Positions 11,047 to 22,101 of a stretch of 64,000 nucleotides of DNA are shown here, one piece after another; the first letter of the stretch is position 1; each line of letters starts with the position of its first letter. Location: assembly GCF_036588685.1 (NCBI RefSeq), contig NC_086382.1, positions 61,894,987-61,958,986 on the forward strand, in the 5' to 3' direction. Below the pieces are notes generated by a model. That model worked only from the letters and a program-made list of their open reading frames with translations. It ran no database searches and was not told where the DNA came from. A program made the translations under genes and the position numbers. Source of the stretch: Mytilus trossulus. Lineage: Eukaryota > Mollusca > Bivalvia > Mytilida > Mytilidae.

Positions 11047-11150
11047 CTGAATTATAAAAACAGTAGTTCCTCAAATTTGTTGAAACTGATCACAGATACA
11101 TTGGTTCACTAGATTTGATAAAAGTACATGTTCTGGTACACTTTGTGCAA
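11047..11150 (-). promoter_or_regulatory. Candidate TATA promoter and non-coding first exon of the EGF-like gene
   Basis: The minus strand has a TATATATATAAAAA tract at about 11175-11195. About 130 nt downstream a consensus donor follows (ATTCAG|GTAAGT, exon end near 11047). The exon between has short frames only, with stops soon after each ATG, so it would be untranslated. Linkage to the EGF exons is inference from strand and order. Confidence 0.25.
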
Positions 11151-11539
11151 GTCCTTAAAGACCACAATTATTCTTTTTTTTATATATATATAAACAGCTT
11201 GTCTATAAAAGCATAAAAGCAATCCTTTGATAAAGTTCCTTGGGATGTTAGTTTGGGTGTTTGTAAAAAAAAGGTAGGTAGTCTGTTTGAGTGTGTTTAC
11301 TATATATTGGAATTTGATCGGACAATCAACATTACCTTCATTTTAAGGCTACTTTCCACATTATACGTCAATTGTAATTGTCAAATCAAATCCCAGTGTT
11401 TATTAAACAGCCCGCATCTCGGCCTACCTAAGCAAGTTGATCAAAGTTTTGATTAACATGCTTCTAAAGAAAAACTGTAAAGCGTTTCATTTATTAGAAC
11501 CTTGGATGATATTACAATTACTGGTATATACTATTTATG

Positions 11540-11720
11540 TATATTAATGAGATTCCGAGTTCGAACCCCGCTCGTGTGGTTGCACTCGACTCTAATTTTA
11601 ATTGACATAGACTGTTAGTTTCCTTTCAAAAGTCGGTGGTTTTCTTCCGGCACGAAATAGCTCAAAAGTAGCGCATACAAAATAACTAGTGTAAAACCAT
11701 TCAAACGGGAAAATCAACGG
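11540..11720 (+). mobile_element. 5'-truncated tRNA-derived SINE
   Basis: It retains a B-box-like 'gagttcgaaccccgctc' and a downstream 'ggtggttttcttccggcacg' core with 'cgaaatagctcaaaagtagc'. The 5' A-box part is missing. It resembles the more complete element at 14993-15235. Confidence 0.55.
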
Positions 11721-11800
11721 TCTTATATAATTAAACGAGAAACGAGAAACACGTATAAATTACATCAACAAAAGACAACTACTGTATCCTGTAACGTTTT

Positions 11801-12223
11801 AAATTCGATAACAGAACCAATAGACTGTTTATATCTATAAAAGAAGTTCTGTTATTCCTGATATATTTCTACAAAACATGTAAGTTTCTGTTATTCTATT
11901 ACAGATCCTGAAGCTTCCACGTATCCTCCAAGGCTTGACTAACAATTTGGATGGATTTAAAATAAAAACGAGCTACATCTAATCACTCAGATCAGATACA
12001 AAAGTGTGTTGTCATACAAACTATATCACTTTACTAAAAAAATAAACATTAAAATAGAAGATTGCCAATTGTCACTTCCAAGTTGTGAAATTGAAATCCT
12101 CCATTTGAAAACATTTACTGACGCCATTCCGAGTTGTTTGAACGATATGCAATAGTTGTTTCACAGATTACAACGAATATCTACCAATCGTCATAACCAT
12201 TATCCCGAATATGACGTACCAAA
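11801..12223. other. Gene-free spacer
   Basis: AT-rich sequence with no supported exon or RNA gene. A fragment of another dispersed repeat ends just before it (11670-11800, 'aaaccattcaaacgggaaaatc'). Confidence 0.4.
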
Positions 12224-12870
12224 AGAGAGACAAAAGATACCAGTGGCACAGTCAAACTCATAAATCGAAAATAAACTAACAACGCCTGGCTAAAAATGAA
12301 AGACGACAAACAGACAAACAAAAGAACACATGACACAACATATGTTGCACCCGTTGTGTTGCTTATGTTATAACAAATCCGGTAAATAGTATAATTCGGT
12401 AAATCACATTCATGAATCGGAAGGGGGTTGTAGTTACTACGTAAGGAACATATTCGATATCATTTGTGAAACAGTTATTCCATAACGGTCAACCAACTCG
12501 TGATGTCGTCCGTAAAATTTACGAAGGATTGATTTTAACTTCACCGTTTGGAACTGTTGGTTTAATAGCTTCCTTGTGAGCAGCAACCCTTTATCAAGAA
12601 AATCATTATTGGAAATGCAAGCACGAGAATATCGTATTAATCGGGGGATATATACTCCGTATGCAGGTGCTGCTGGAATGTTTTTTTATTTACATAGAAT
12701 GCCACATGTGGGGCAGGATTTAATTACTCTACCGGACCATTTGAAATACACACCCTTCTTCCAAGGTCTTTGAGTGGGTTGGTGTTGCTAAGTCTTTATT
12801 TTTCAAAAGTGTGCTGTGTATACTGGTGTTTGTCTTTTATTTTATTATTGGCGTTGACATGAGTGGTATG
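12224..12870 (+). mobile_element. Long copy of interspersed repeat R3
   Basis: It starts 'gagagacaaaagatacc' and continues past the part found at 1244-1475 into 'caaatccggtaaatagt', 'ttattccataacggtcaac' and 'gcaggtgctgctggaatg', shared with 46594-47220. From about 12697 a piece appears in reverse orientation ('ccacatgtggggcaggat'). The 65-residue open frame here is repeat sequence. Confidence 0.6.
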
Positions 12871-13110
12871 AGTGTAATTGAGACACCTCTCCATCCAAGT
12901 CACAATTTGTAATAGTAAACCATTATAGACCAAAGTACGGTCTTCAACGCAGAGTATTGGAACAGAAAGCTGTAAAGGGCCCCAAAAATGAGTAATGTAA
13001 AAATATTCAAACCAGAAAATCAATGGTTTAATCTATATAAAAAGGAGAAACGAGAAACAATTATGAACAACATGAACAAACGATAACTACTTCAGGTTCT
13101 TGATTCAAGT
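12855..13110 (+). repeat. Interspersed repeat 'tggtatgagtgtaattgagac'
   Basis: It reads 'gagtgtaattgagacacc', 'cattatagaccaaagtac', 'ggtcttcaacgcagag', 'gagaaacgagaaacaatta'. The 3' part recurs at 11690-11790 and an inverted relative is at 14756-14860. No gene. Confidence 0.5.
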
Positions 13111-13225
13111 TCCTGGATTAGGACATGTGCTAATAAAATGCAGCGGGTTTAAAGGTATTAACAGGCGCAAACCTTTACCTTTCATAGGCCTGAAACAATA
13201 GTGTAACATAAAAACAAAAGAAAAA

Positions 13226-13370
13226 AAGTAAAATCACAAAAATACTGAACTAAGAGGAAAATCAATTCAGAAAGTCCATAATCACATGGCAAAATCAAAT
13301 AGCAAAACGTATCAAAAACGAATGGACAAGAACTGTCATATTCCGGACTTGAAAACACACTATAGAATAT
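13226..13370 (+). repeat. Partial copy of interspersed repeat R2
   Basis: It matches 'agtaaaatcacaaaaatac', 'gaaagtccataatcacatgg' and 'cgaatggacaagaactg' of the R2 family, then stops. Confidence 0.65.
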
Positions 13371-14755
13371 CAATTGAAATGGCTTAACTCAATGAAAAGA
13401 CATATTAACAAAAGCAAGTGATATTACACTGAACGAATAAATTTGATCTATGACACAATGTAAATTCAAATAAAGTAAAATAGTGGGTTAGATGTGAAAC
13501 AATATCTTAAAGACCACAATAACAATTGGACAAAATGCCGCACTTTATTTTTCGTTTTCCTTTTTATATTTCGTGTATCTCATGATCTGTGCTGATTTGT
13601 AAACATCCTTGTCACTCAAATAGTTGTGCCTTTAGGCGCTGCCGACGTTAAATTGTCAAGAAAAGCGATCAGGACCAAAATATTTGAAAAGCGTTGTTTT
13701 TCTCTTTTCTATTGTACACTTTATGCTGGCCATTATATGATAATTTGTAAATGTGATCACCAATGTGAACATAAAAGTTTAAACTTGTACGTGTTTGGCG
13801 TTATAACTTTTTTTAGCTGAGCGTCGCTGATGAGTCTTATAAAGACGAAACACACTTCTAAATTATAATCCTAGTACCTTTGATATCTATTAAATAGTTT
13901 CCAAAAATGTCTGATAATGTGTAACCATGTTTAAACCACAAATATCTACATAAGAAAACGTCCGTAACAAGCCAGTAATATGACAGTTGTTTTCGATTAG
14001 TTTGATGTGTTTGAGTATTTGATTTTTCTATTGATAAGAGACTTTCCGTTTTGAATTTCCTCGGATTTCGATATTTTGTTTATTTAATCTTTGATACAGA
14101 TATTACTTGGTAAAGATCTTCAACACATTTGATTAAAACAAGTTTAAGCTTTTTTAAAAGCTGAGGACTACTTCGCTATATCCTAATTTTAGGTAATAAG
14201 TGAGCATGTGGCTGTTGATTTAGTATTGGTAATGAGATATTTTAACACATTGATAGATATGAATTGGATTCTATTTAAAAGTGTGCATTATACACCCATG
14301 ATTTTAAAAAAATGTTCACTTTACTTGTTAAAAACATTTACAAATAGACACAAGTCTGGAGTAGTGCCAAGATTGTCGGGAGTTAAAAAATCAATAATGC
14401 ATTTTTGTAAACTTGTATAGGAACACTGTTAATAAAAACAAATTGTGCATAATGCAGATTAACAAAGCAAATAATCAAGCATTAATAATTTTTAGTTTGC
14501 AATAAATGCATAGAATAATGAACATGAATTAATGTCAGTTGATCGGAACTGTAACACACACACATGTATGGCGTGTGAAGTATGCAAAACAGGAGAATGT
14601 TACCCTGTCGAAGTATCCAGTTTCGTGTCGTTGTAAAATTAATCAGATTTTATCGCAGTACGTTTTTGAACAAGGTCAACTTTTGTTGATTTTCTTGCAT
14701 TGATTCGTGGAACGAATTCTATACAGGTAAAAAAAAATGGTATTGTAAATCTAAA
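13371..14755. other. Gene-free spacer with an R1 fragment
   Basis: A minus-strand R1 fragment lies near 13800-13890 ('gtcgctgatgagtcttataa'). Otherwise AT-rich sequence with short open frames that have no splice sites or recognisable domain. Confidence 0.4.
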
Positions 14756-14860
14756 TAGCTCCGTGTTGAAGGCCGTACTTTAATCTATAATGGTTTACTT
14801 TTTAAATTATTATTTGGATGGAGAGTTGTCTCATTGGCACTCACACCACATCTTCCTATA
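14756..14860 (-). repeat. Inverted fragment of a dispersed repeat
   Basis: 'gttgaaggccgtactttaat' followed by 'ggagagttgtctcattgg' is the reverse of the motif order in the repeat at 12855-13110. Confidence 0.5.
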
Positions 14861-14992
14861 TCTATTATGAATATTTTGATTTTGACATGTTAGATTGAAT
14901 TGACAAGAAAGTGTGTTCCAGTCAGACCTTCACTGTTGAGCATTCAATTCATTTGACTGTAATTATATGTGCGTCTTTTACTCTCGAGAAGG

Positions 14993-15238
14993 GGCGTCGA
15001 TGGCAGAGTGGTCAAAGTCGTTACTACTGCAATAACTAGCCAGTCAACACTGAGTTTGTGAGTTCGAACCCGCTCTTGTTGGTGTAATTGGCTCCCCTTC
15101 TTAATTGATTAGGATTGCCATTTTTACTTTTCAAGGCCCGGGGTTTTCTCCAGGCAATCCGGATTCTTTCACCAATAAAAACTAATCGCCACGAAATATC
15201 CTAAAAAGTGACGTTAAAACACAAAAAAACAAAATCAA
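14993..15238 (+). mobile_element. tRNA-derived SINE with conserved central domain
   Basis: The 5' end is tRNA-like: an A-box-like 'tggcagagtggtcaaag' and a B-box 'gagttcgaacc' about 50 nt later. A GC-richer core follows ('cccggggttttctccagg', 'cacgaaatatcc') and an A-rich tail. The core resembles the shared domain of animal MetaSINE-type elements (from memory). Such elements are copied by LINE machinery. The tRNA part is a relic, not a working tRNA gene. Confidence 0.7.
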
Positions 15239-17060
15239 TTTATTTTCAAAGTATTTTTTTCAAGGTAAACAATCTGAGTTATATATAAGTTCAAACTCAA
15301 ATTCAAAAGCTTTCGTTGATGTTTTATATTTTAAGTTATGTATGCTATGTATAAATGCGAAAACTTATATATTACAAAAAAGGGACAGGTATAAAATCCT
15401 TATTTGCCATAGTTTTAAAAAAGAGGATGTGGTAAGATTGCCAATAAGACAACTCTCCACAAGATTTCATTGTCTTTTGTTGCTTTTAGTATTAGTTTGT
15501 AATTATGTGACTTCTTTTATGATTTAAAATGATAGATATTATCTGCTGTTTAACGATCTGAGGACATAGAGATTGTCAGGTTTTTACTGAAAAAAAACCA
15601 ATTATTAAGTCTACAATGTTAAAAATTATTCAGTTCGTTCGACATCGTTCTTTGGCTTATGACATTCATTTAAATTAGGTCGCAATAGAAACCAAATCAT
15701 GACACCTGTTAAGGAGCAAAACAGCCTTTTTTAAATTGAATTTGAAAAAAATGGCATCTGAATACATTTATTATATTTATATAATTTTACCATGTGTTAA
15801 ATGATATGACCTTTTGCTTTCTAGAACTATTATTTTATAATAACGACATCAGATGAATGAATAGCTGTGTAAGTTAATGGCTATTCAGAACGTAAATATA
15901 ATTATGTTATATAAATATTAACGATGTATTGTACGCGGTCTACACATTGAGCCGGATTCTATATCGTTCTAGTTAAAGTTAACTTAAATACAAAAAATCC
16001 ATTAGAATTATCTAGATAAAGTTAGTACATTTTTGTAAAACGCTGTATTTCAGATTAAGTTCCGTAACTAAAATACAGTACTCATGCATTTAGTTAGTAT
16101 CTTACTTATGATAGATATGTTCCAATAATCGTGACCACATTCCACCTTCTTATCAGAATAGATTGATCGTAAAATAAAAACTTACATAAGGAACACGACA
16201 TTAGATCAGGTGAAGCAGGAGAGACCCATCCGATCAAATACAATTGCCCTCGTTTGGTGTGTTTCGTGTTGTTCCGTTTTTTGTCTTTTATACTTGTTAT
16301 TATTTAATTTATATTTTTGCATTACCTTTTCGTTTCTAACTGATCAGTTTCTTGAACGTGAAATGTGAACTTTGCAATAATTGATAGTTTTTAAACGATC
16401 TTCTCCATCAGAAAATATACTTCGCCGATTTGATAAAGCTTTGTCAAAATGGTAACCCGAAATCTGATTTGACTGACAAATTTGTCGACTATCAGTGCTG
16501 ATAGTGTTAATGAATGATCTGTTCATTGTCGAGAAATCCTTATTAACAAATGCACCGCTGATTATTGTCATCTAGTTTCTCAACACATTAGTAGTCTACT
16601 CGAACGTTTTTGTAATAAATCGCTTTATTAGAAAAATAGGTACACAAGTAGGAAAAAGTTCTGTCGTAAAAGGGAAATCGAAAAGACAATCAATAGTCCC
16701 CAAAATACAACACAGGAAACCAAGGACTAAGCTCAAGACAAACTATCTTCTACAGGAATCGCCTGTCCCTCACGTTTCATTTGATAACTCAATTGCATTT
16801 TGTTTCGGAATGCGCATCTAGTGCAGAAAATGTGGTACCGTTTATGATATTATTATCATTGAATCAATTCCTCTGCAGTTGGACTGATAGTCCCCGAAGG
16901 TATCACCAGCCCAGTATCCGTTACTTTGGTACGGGCATTGAAATACAGATTTGTGCTATTAAAATTTGCTGTAACAAAAAAAAGAAATTATTTTAAATTA
17001 AGGAACGTTTTTTCTCATGCAAAGCTCTGATGTCATGCCCGGCTTTTGCTATACTTTTTT
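15239..17060. other. Gene-free spacer
   Basis: AT-rich sequence with a short dispersed-repeat piece at about 15417-15466 and R1-like words near 16880-16940 ('tccccgaaggtatcacc'). No exon is supported. Confidence 0.4.
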
Positions 17061-17070
17061 GTCCTTTTTG

Positions 17071-18180
17071 TGACCCGGTCAACCAACCAAGATGGCCGCC
17101 ATGGCTAAAAATAGAAAATAGGGGTAAAATGCAGTTTTTGGCTTATAACTCAAAAACCAAAGCATTTAGAGCAAATCTGACATGGGGTTAACCTGTTTAT
17201 CATGTCAAGATCTATCTATACTGAAAATTTCAGATGTTACGAACAACCGGTTGTTGGGTTGCTGCCACTAAATTGGTAATTTTAAGGAAATTTTGTAGTT
17301 TTTGGTTATTATCTTGAATAATATTATAGATAGAGATAAACTGTAAAAAGCAATAATGTTCAGCAAAGTAAGATCTACAAATAAGTCAACAAAATCAAAA
17401 TAGTCAGTTGACCCCTTAAGGAGTTATTGGCCTTTATAGTCAATTTTTAACCATTTTTCGTAAATCTAAGTTATCTTTTACAAACATCTTCTCCTCTGAA
17501 ACTACCGGGCCAAATTGAACCAAACTTGGCCTCAATTATCATTGGGGTAGTTAGTTAAAAATTGTATCCGGTGACCCGGTCAATAAACCAAGATGGCCGC
17601 AATAGCTAAAAATAGAACATAGGGGTAAAATGCAGTTTTTGGCTTATAACTCAAAAACCAAAGCATTTAGAGCAATTTGATTGGGGTTGATATTGTTTAT
17701 CAGGTCAAGATCTATCTGCTCTAAAATTCCCAGATGAATTGGACAACTATTTGTTAGGTTGCTGCCCCTGAATTGGTAATTTTAAGGAAATTTGCCGTTT
17801 TTTGTTATTATCTTGAATAATATTATAGATAGAAATAAACTGTAAACAGCAATAATTTACAGCAAAGTAAGACCTAAAAATAAGTCTTCATGACCAAAAT
17901 GGTCAATTGACCCCCTAAGGAGTCATTGCCCTTTATAGTCAATTTTTAACAATTTTCATAAAATTTGTAAATTTTTACTGACATTTTCCACTGAAACTAC
18001 TGGGCCAATCATTATAGATAGGGATAATTGTTCACAGCAAGAATGTTCAGTAAAGGAAGATCTACAAACACATCACCATCACCAAAACACAATTTTGTCA
18101 TGAATCCATCTGTGTCCTTTGTTGAATATTCACATAGACCAAGGTGAGCGACACAGGCTCTTTAGAGCCTCTAGTTTGTT
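17071..18180 (+). repeat. Bivalve-type repeat, two tandem ~500-bp units
   Basis: The phrase 'gtgacccggtcaaccaacc' then 'aagatggccgcc' occurs at about 17071 and again at about 17570 ('gtgacccggtcaataaacc'). The units share 'ggggtaaaatgcagttttt', 'caaaaaccaaagcatttag' and 'ttggtaattttaaggaaa'. The element ends in 'gagcgacacaggctctttag'. It has no coding frame. I know this type from mollusc genomes, but cannot name its class. Confidence 0.7.
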
Positions 18181-19195
18181 AGTAGCTCTCAATATTTTGA
18201 ATAAGCTATGGATTGTCAATCTATTTTAGCCTCGAACATCACTTTAGAGGCATTGATTGTCAAAATGCCCATCTGATGCAGAAAATTTGGTACTGTTTAC
18301 GTAATTGCAATGATGTATTATACAAGGTTTAATATGTGCACCTGTGTAAGAACTGCTTTGTTTTAAGAGCATGCTACTTTCAAGTATGTTTTTTTTTCAA
18401 CCGGGCCCGAAGTGGTTGGTTCATCTTATAAAGCCTCATATGCATTCAATCTGGTGATAGGGTCCATGTTTAACTATCAATGAGGTGAGGGACATTATGA
18501 GGATATTTTGGAGAGGGTGGTCCGTTGTGAAGGCCTCACTGTGACTTCAAGATAGAGAACAGCAGTAATCTCTGATTTTTTATTTTTTGTGCGTGTGGTT
18601 TTTTGAGCCACGAATGCATACCCCATATCCTTTGTTTTCGTATTATATGACATAACTTAAACTCTGGTATTCCCCACGGGTAGGCGATTCCTGCTACTTT
18701 AATGTCCTTTCTCTCACGAAAGGAGCTTTTCACTTCTTACGCCAATATATAAAACTTATAAATCTTACATAGTCAAAATATTTTATTTAACACAAACTAA
18801 TATGATTTCAAGGTATCTATAAAGTCTGAAACGAAAAGAACACATTGACTTTTGAAGAAGTAACATTCTATAAAAATTTTGTATTTAACGAAAAATTAAT
18901 TTTGTTCAATAATATAAAGCAGACTAGATAAATGTTAGAGCAAATAGTGCGTTATATGGTAATCTTCATCATAGTATATATAAGAATGTGTTACAGTATC
19001 TAATTTAAAATATGTTTAATAACCAAATATGTTAAGAAGTATACAATACCATATACAGTAATAACAACACATTATAAATATCAAAGTAAAAAACACTAAT
19101 TGAAACACAAATTGCACGACATAATCATTCAATGAATATTCTTGATAACCTTGTTCATATTTGATTCTGTTACTGTGTGTTAGCTTCTTTAAAAA
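18181..19195. other. Gene-free spacer
   Basis: AT-rich sequence with fragments of dispersed repeats near 18240-18310. No gene supported. Confidence 0.4.
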
Positions 19196-19425
19196 AAAGT
19201 AAAATCACAACAACAAAAACTGATATCCGATGAAAATTTCAAAAAGAAGGCCCTATAAATCAAATGACAAAATCTAAAGCTCGAACACAAACGAATGGAT
19301 AATATTTGTCATATTCCTGACTTGGTACAGGCATCTTCTTATGTAGAAAAGGGTTAACTAAACATGGATTTATAACAATAAACCTTTCACTTGTACGACA
19401 GTCGCATCAAATTCTATTACATTGA
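19196..19425 (+). repeat. Interspersed repeat R2
   Basis: It matches 'agtaaaatcacaacaac', 'cgaatggataatatttg' and 'cctgacttggtacaggca' of the R2 family. It lies just outside the left end of duplicated segment copy 1. Confidence 0.6.
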
Positions 19426-19833
19426 CAACGATGCGTGATCTGGATGTTAGTTTCATTAGAATGATGTTATGATACAAATTAAAATTATTGTTTGATATTG
19501 ATTCTAATAAGTGTAAATAAGAATTCCGAATTCTACTAGATGTTGGAATTCTGCACAAGTGTAGGATGATTCTAAGTCCTACTTTAATTTTTATTTGTAC
19601 TGTAACATATCTGATATATAGTTCCTGTCTCTCACAACACTTAAAGTGGCAAAACAAACCGCAAAAAACAAAAACGTTCTAAATGAAGTTGAGAAATACT
19701 TCACATGACAACTTTGCTGCAGGAATTGCAACTGTAATTGAAGACGTGTTATAAGTAAGTAAACTTATACACTAAAAAGTGTCAACTAAACTGAATTCTG
19801 AAATAGCGTAACTATATTGTCAATACGAGGCTT

Positions 19834-22057
19834 TCAGTTAAAATATGTTCTCCGATAGACTGCAAAGTTTTGTTTGTGTATATCATCTCGAAGTGTTCTC
19901 ATCTGAAAACAAAATAATGATACTATATTAACTACGTTAATTTATGGTGATTGAGAAATAGATAATAATACATGTATATAACTATAATACGTAACGTACA
20001 AAGTGCGTAATTTTTATTTTACAAGAATCAACAATAACATTTTCTGACTTCATACAGCGACAGAATGCAATGGAGGAACACATTTCAAATACTTCCAGTG
20101 CAAGCCATATAAATAGTTTAAGGGAACATTAGACGTTGTATACTTTAGAATAAACACATCATAGATATCAGGACAAAATTTTGTATACACGCCAGACGCG
20201 CGTTTCGTCTACAAAAGACTCATCAGTGACGCTCGAAAACCAAAAAGTTAAAAAGGCTAAATAAAGTACGGCGTTGAAGAGCGTTGAGGACCAAAATTCC
20301 TAAAAGTTTTGCCAAATCCAAAAGTAATGTATGCCTGAGGTAGAAAAGCCTTAGTATTTCAAAAATTCTAAATTTGGTAAACAATTAATATACAAATATA
20401 ACCATATGAATGATAATTCTTGTCAGCAAAAAAAGTGGTGACTAATTTGAAGTTAGGCTTTCCGTGGGGGATTACCATAGGAATGGCCAAGATACAATAT
20501 ACACGGAAAGATAGTTACGAGGTGTCTTACAGTAGATATGACAGTAATCATTAATAAAAGTATTTGTTTTAATTCGCTAAATATATACATTCATCGTTTA
20601 AAACTTTCTGTTTTTAAGTCATACATATGCACTAAAACTAAAGTTGCCATTCAGTGTGGACAAAGTTAACCTTTACAGTCTTTATCGGTTCGGCATTTTT
20701 TCTTTGTTTTGCCTCGGAGGTGTCAATCGACAAGAACTGAGGGTCTCTCATGGTGACATAATATCATTATTTGGTTGGCTTCATGACATTTTGTAACGTA
20801 TAGATGTCTAAAATGGTGATCTTGAACAAATTTCTTTTTTTCAATATCGCATGTTTATAATTTTACTACAAGTCCTGTAAAATATCTCAATATAAAGAGC
20901 CACAAATGTGTGTCTTTGGATGACTTATATGTAAGAGGGTCACAATGAAACGCGTTTGCAGCTTTTTATTACATTTGCACGCATGTATTTGACAAAGGTA
21001 AATTAAAGTAATCAAATGCAATTATTTTTACCATTAAATATAAAAAGCTGAGAACACACGTTACGATTTTTAATCGATAATGTTGAAAATTTGTATGACA
21101 AAACACCCCAATGCAATTCATTAATTTAATTGCTATTCAATAATGCATATTAAACTTACTGCACATTTAATGGCTAACATTCCTCTATTATGGGTTCCAA
21201 TAAAATCTTGCAACAGTACTGGGAAGCTGTTTGTGCGAAACCGATGTGCAAATTCTGAAAAAAATAAAAATTTAAGAAATATTTAGATATTCTTCATGTT
21301 TGCATTATGAGGTCTCAGTCTATAATTGTTAAGAGTAAGTTATCAAAATAAAACTGTACCATTTTTATTTTTTTTTAAATATTTTTTATGTATGTCACCT
21401 TTGAGCCATCGTATTGCATCATAACATAATCGATAAGCTAGAACTATGCAAAACGTAAAAAACGAATAAAAACTGCAATTGCGTTAAGATTTGTGTCTTG
21501 TCGATGTAATCATAAAATAAATAAATCTTTTATATTTTAGTTCTAATTTAACGTTGTACTTTCAATTAACCTTTAAAATTACAGGACAGTCTCAATAAGA
21601 TCGGACACAGTGTATTCAGTTGTATGTTAAGCTCTGTTAACCAGCTGATTTAAATCAGGTTGATTTAAAAAAAAAAATGAATGTAATAATACTACACGTA
21701 CAGAAATAATTCTACTATTCAGTGGTCATTAATAGTAAAATTTATATGGATCACATTTAATTTACGGATATTTTAAGGGCAAGAATTACATTTCATTTAT
21801 GGATATTTTAATGGGAAGAATTATTTAAAATATGTTTAAATCGCAGGAACAAAAGAACGTATAAGTACAATGTTAACAAACAAATAAACGCCTGTAAATA
21901 CAACTGTGTTTTAATGAGTGTTAAAATAAAATATGACGTTTTTGCTGATATCGTGACATTTGTAAATAAGTAGAAATATTTCAAAGAGCTTACCTGTACA
22001 ATTAAACGAACATAAAGCATGGCCAATGATGGTAATTAGTAATAATATGGTCTTCAT
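19834..22057 (-). CDS. Gene A copy 1: 75-aa small secreted peptide, unknown family
   Basis: I do not recognise this gene. Three minus-strand exons splice in frame: 21994-22057, 21160-21254 and 19834-19902 (64+95+69 = 228 nt, 75 aa plus TGA). Donors are ACAG|GTAAGC and GCA|GTAAGT; acceptors are 'ttttttcag' and 'gttttcag'. Intron phases are 1 then 0. Exon 1 encodes a signal peptide (MKTILLLITIIGHALC) then SFNCT. Exon 2 encodes EFAHRFRTNSFP..GMLAIKCA, exon 3 a basic, aromatic tail starting MRTLRDD. The mature part has about two Cys, so one disulfide is possible. It is likely secreted. A TATA box lies 38-44 nt upstream of the ATG. The exact frame, splice sites and survival in copy 2 support a real gene; no function can be assigned. 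Confidence 0.75.
20155..20400 (+). repeat. R1 repeat inside duplicated copy 1 only
   Basis: It contains 'cgccagacgcgcgtttcgtc' and 'gactcatcagtgacgctc' with the R1 body. Copy 2 of the duplication lacks it and has an R2 repeat nearby instead (47818-48035). Confidence 0.65.
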
Positions 22058-22094
22058 TTGCGATTATACATTGTGTTTCATAATAAAACAAACA

Positions 22095-22101
22095 ATTTAT
22101 A
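22095..22101 (-). promoter_or_regulatory. TATA box of gene A copy 1
   Basis: The minus strand reads GGATATAAATTG, with TATAAAT 38-44 nt before the ATG. The same box in the same place precedes gene A copy 2 (50234-50240). The spacing leaves a 5' UTR of only about 10-15 nt. Confidence 0.5.

Noticed and set aside
14993-15080. Possible tRNA gene (A and B boxes)
   Set aside because: No clean cloverleaf or acceptor stem; it is the head of a SINE followed by a conserved SINE core and A-rich tail.
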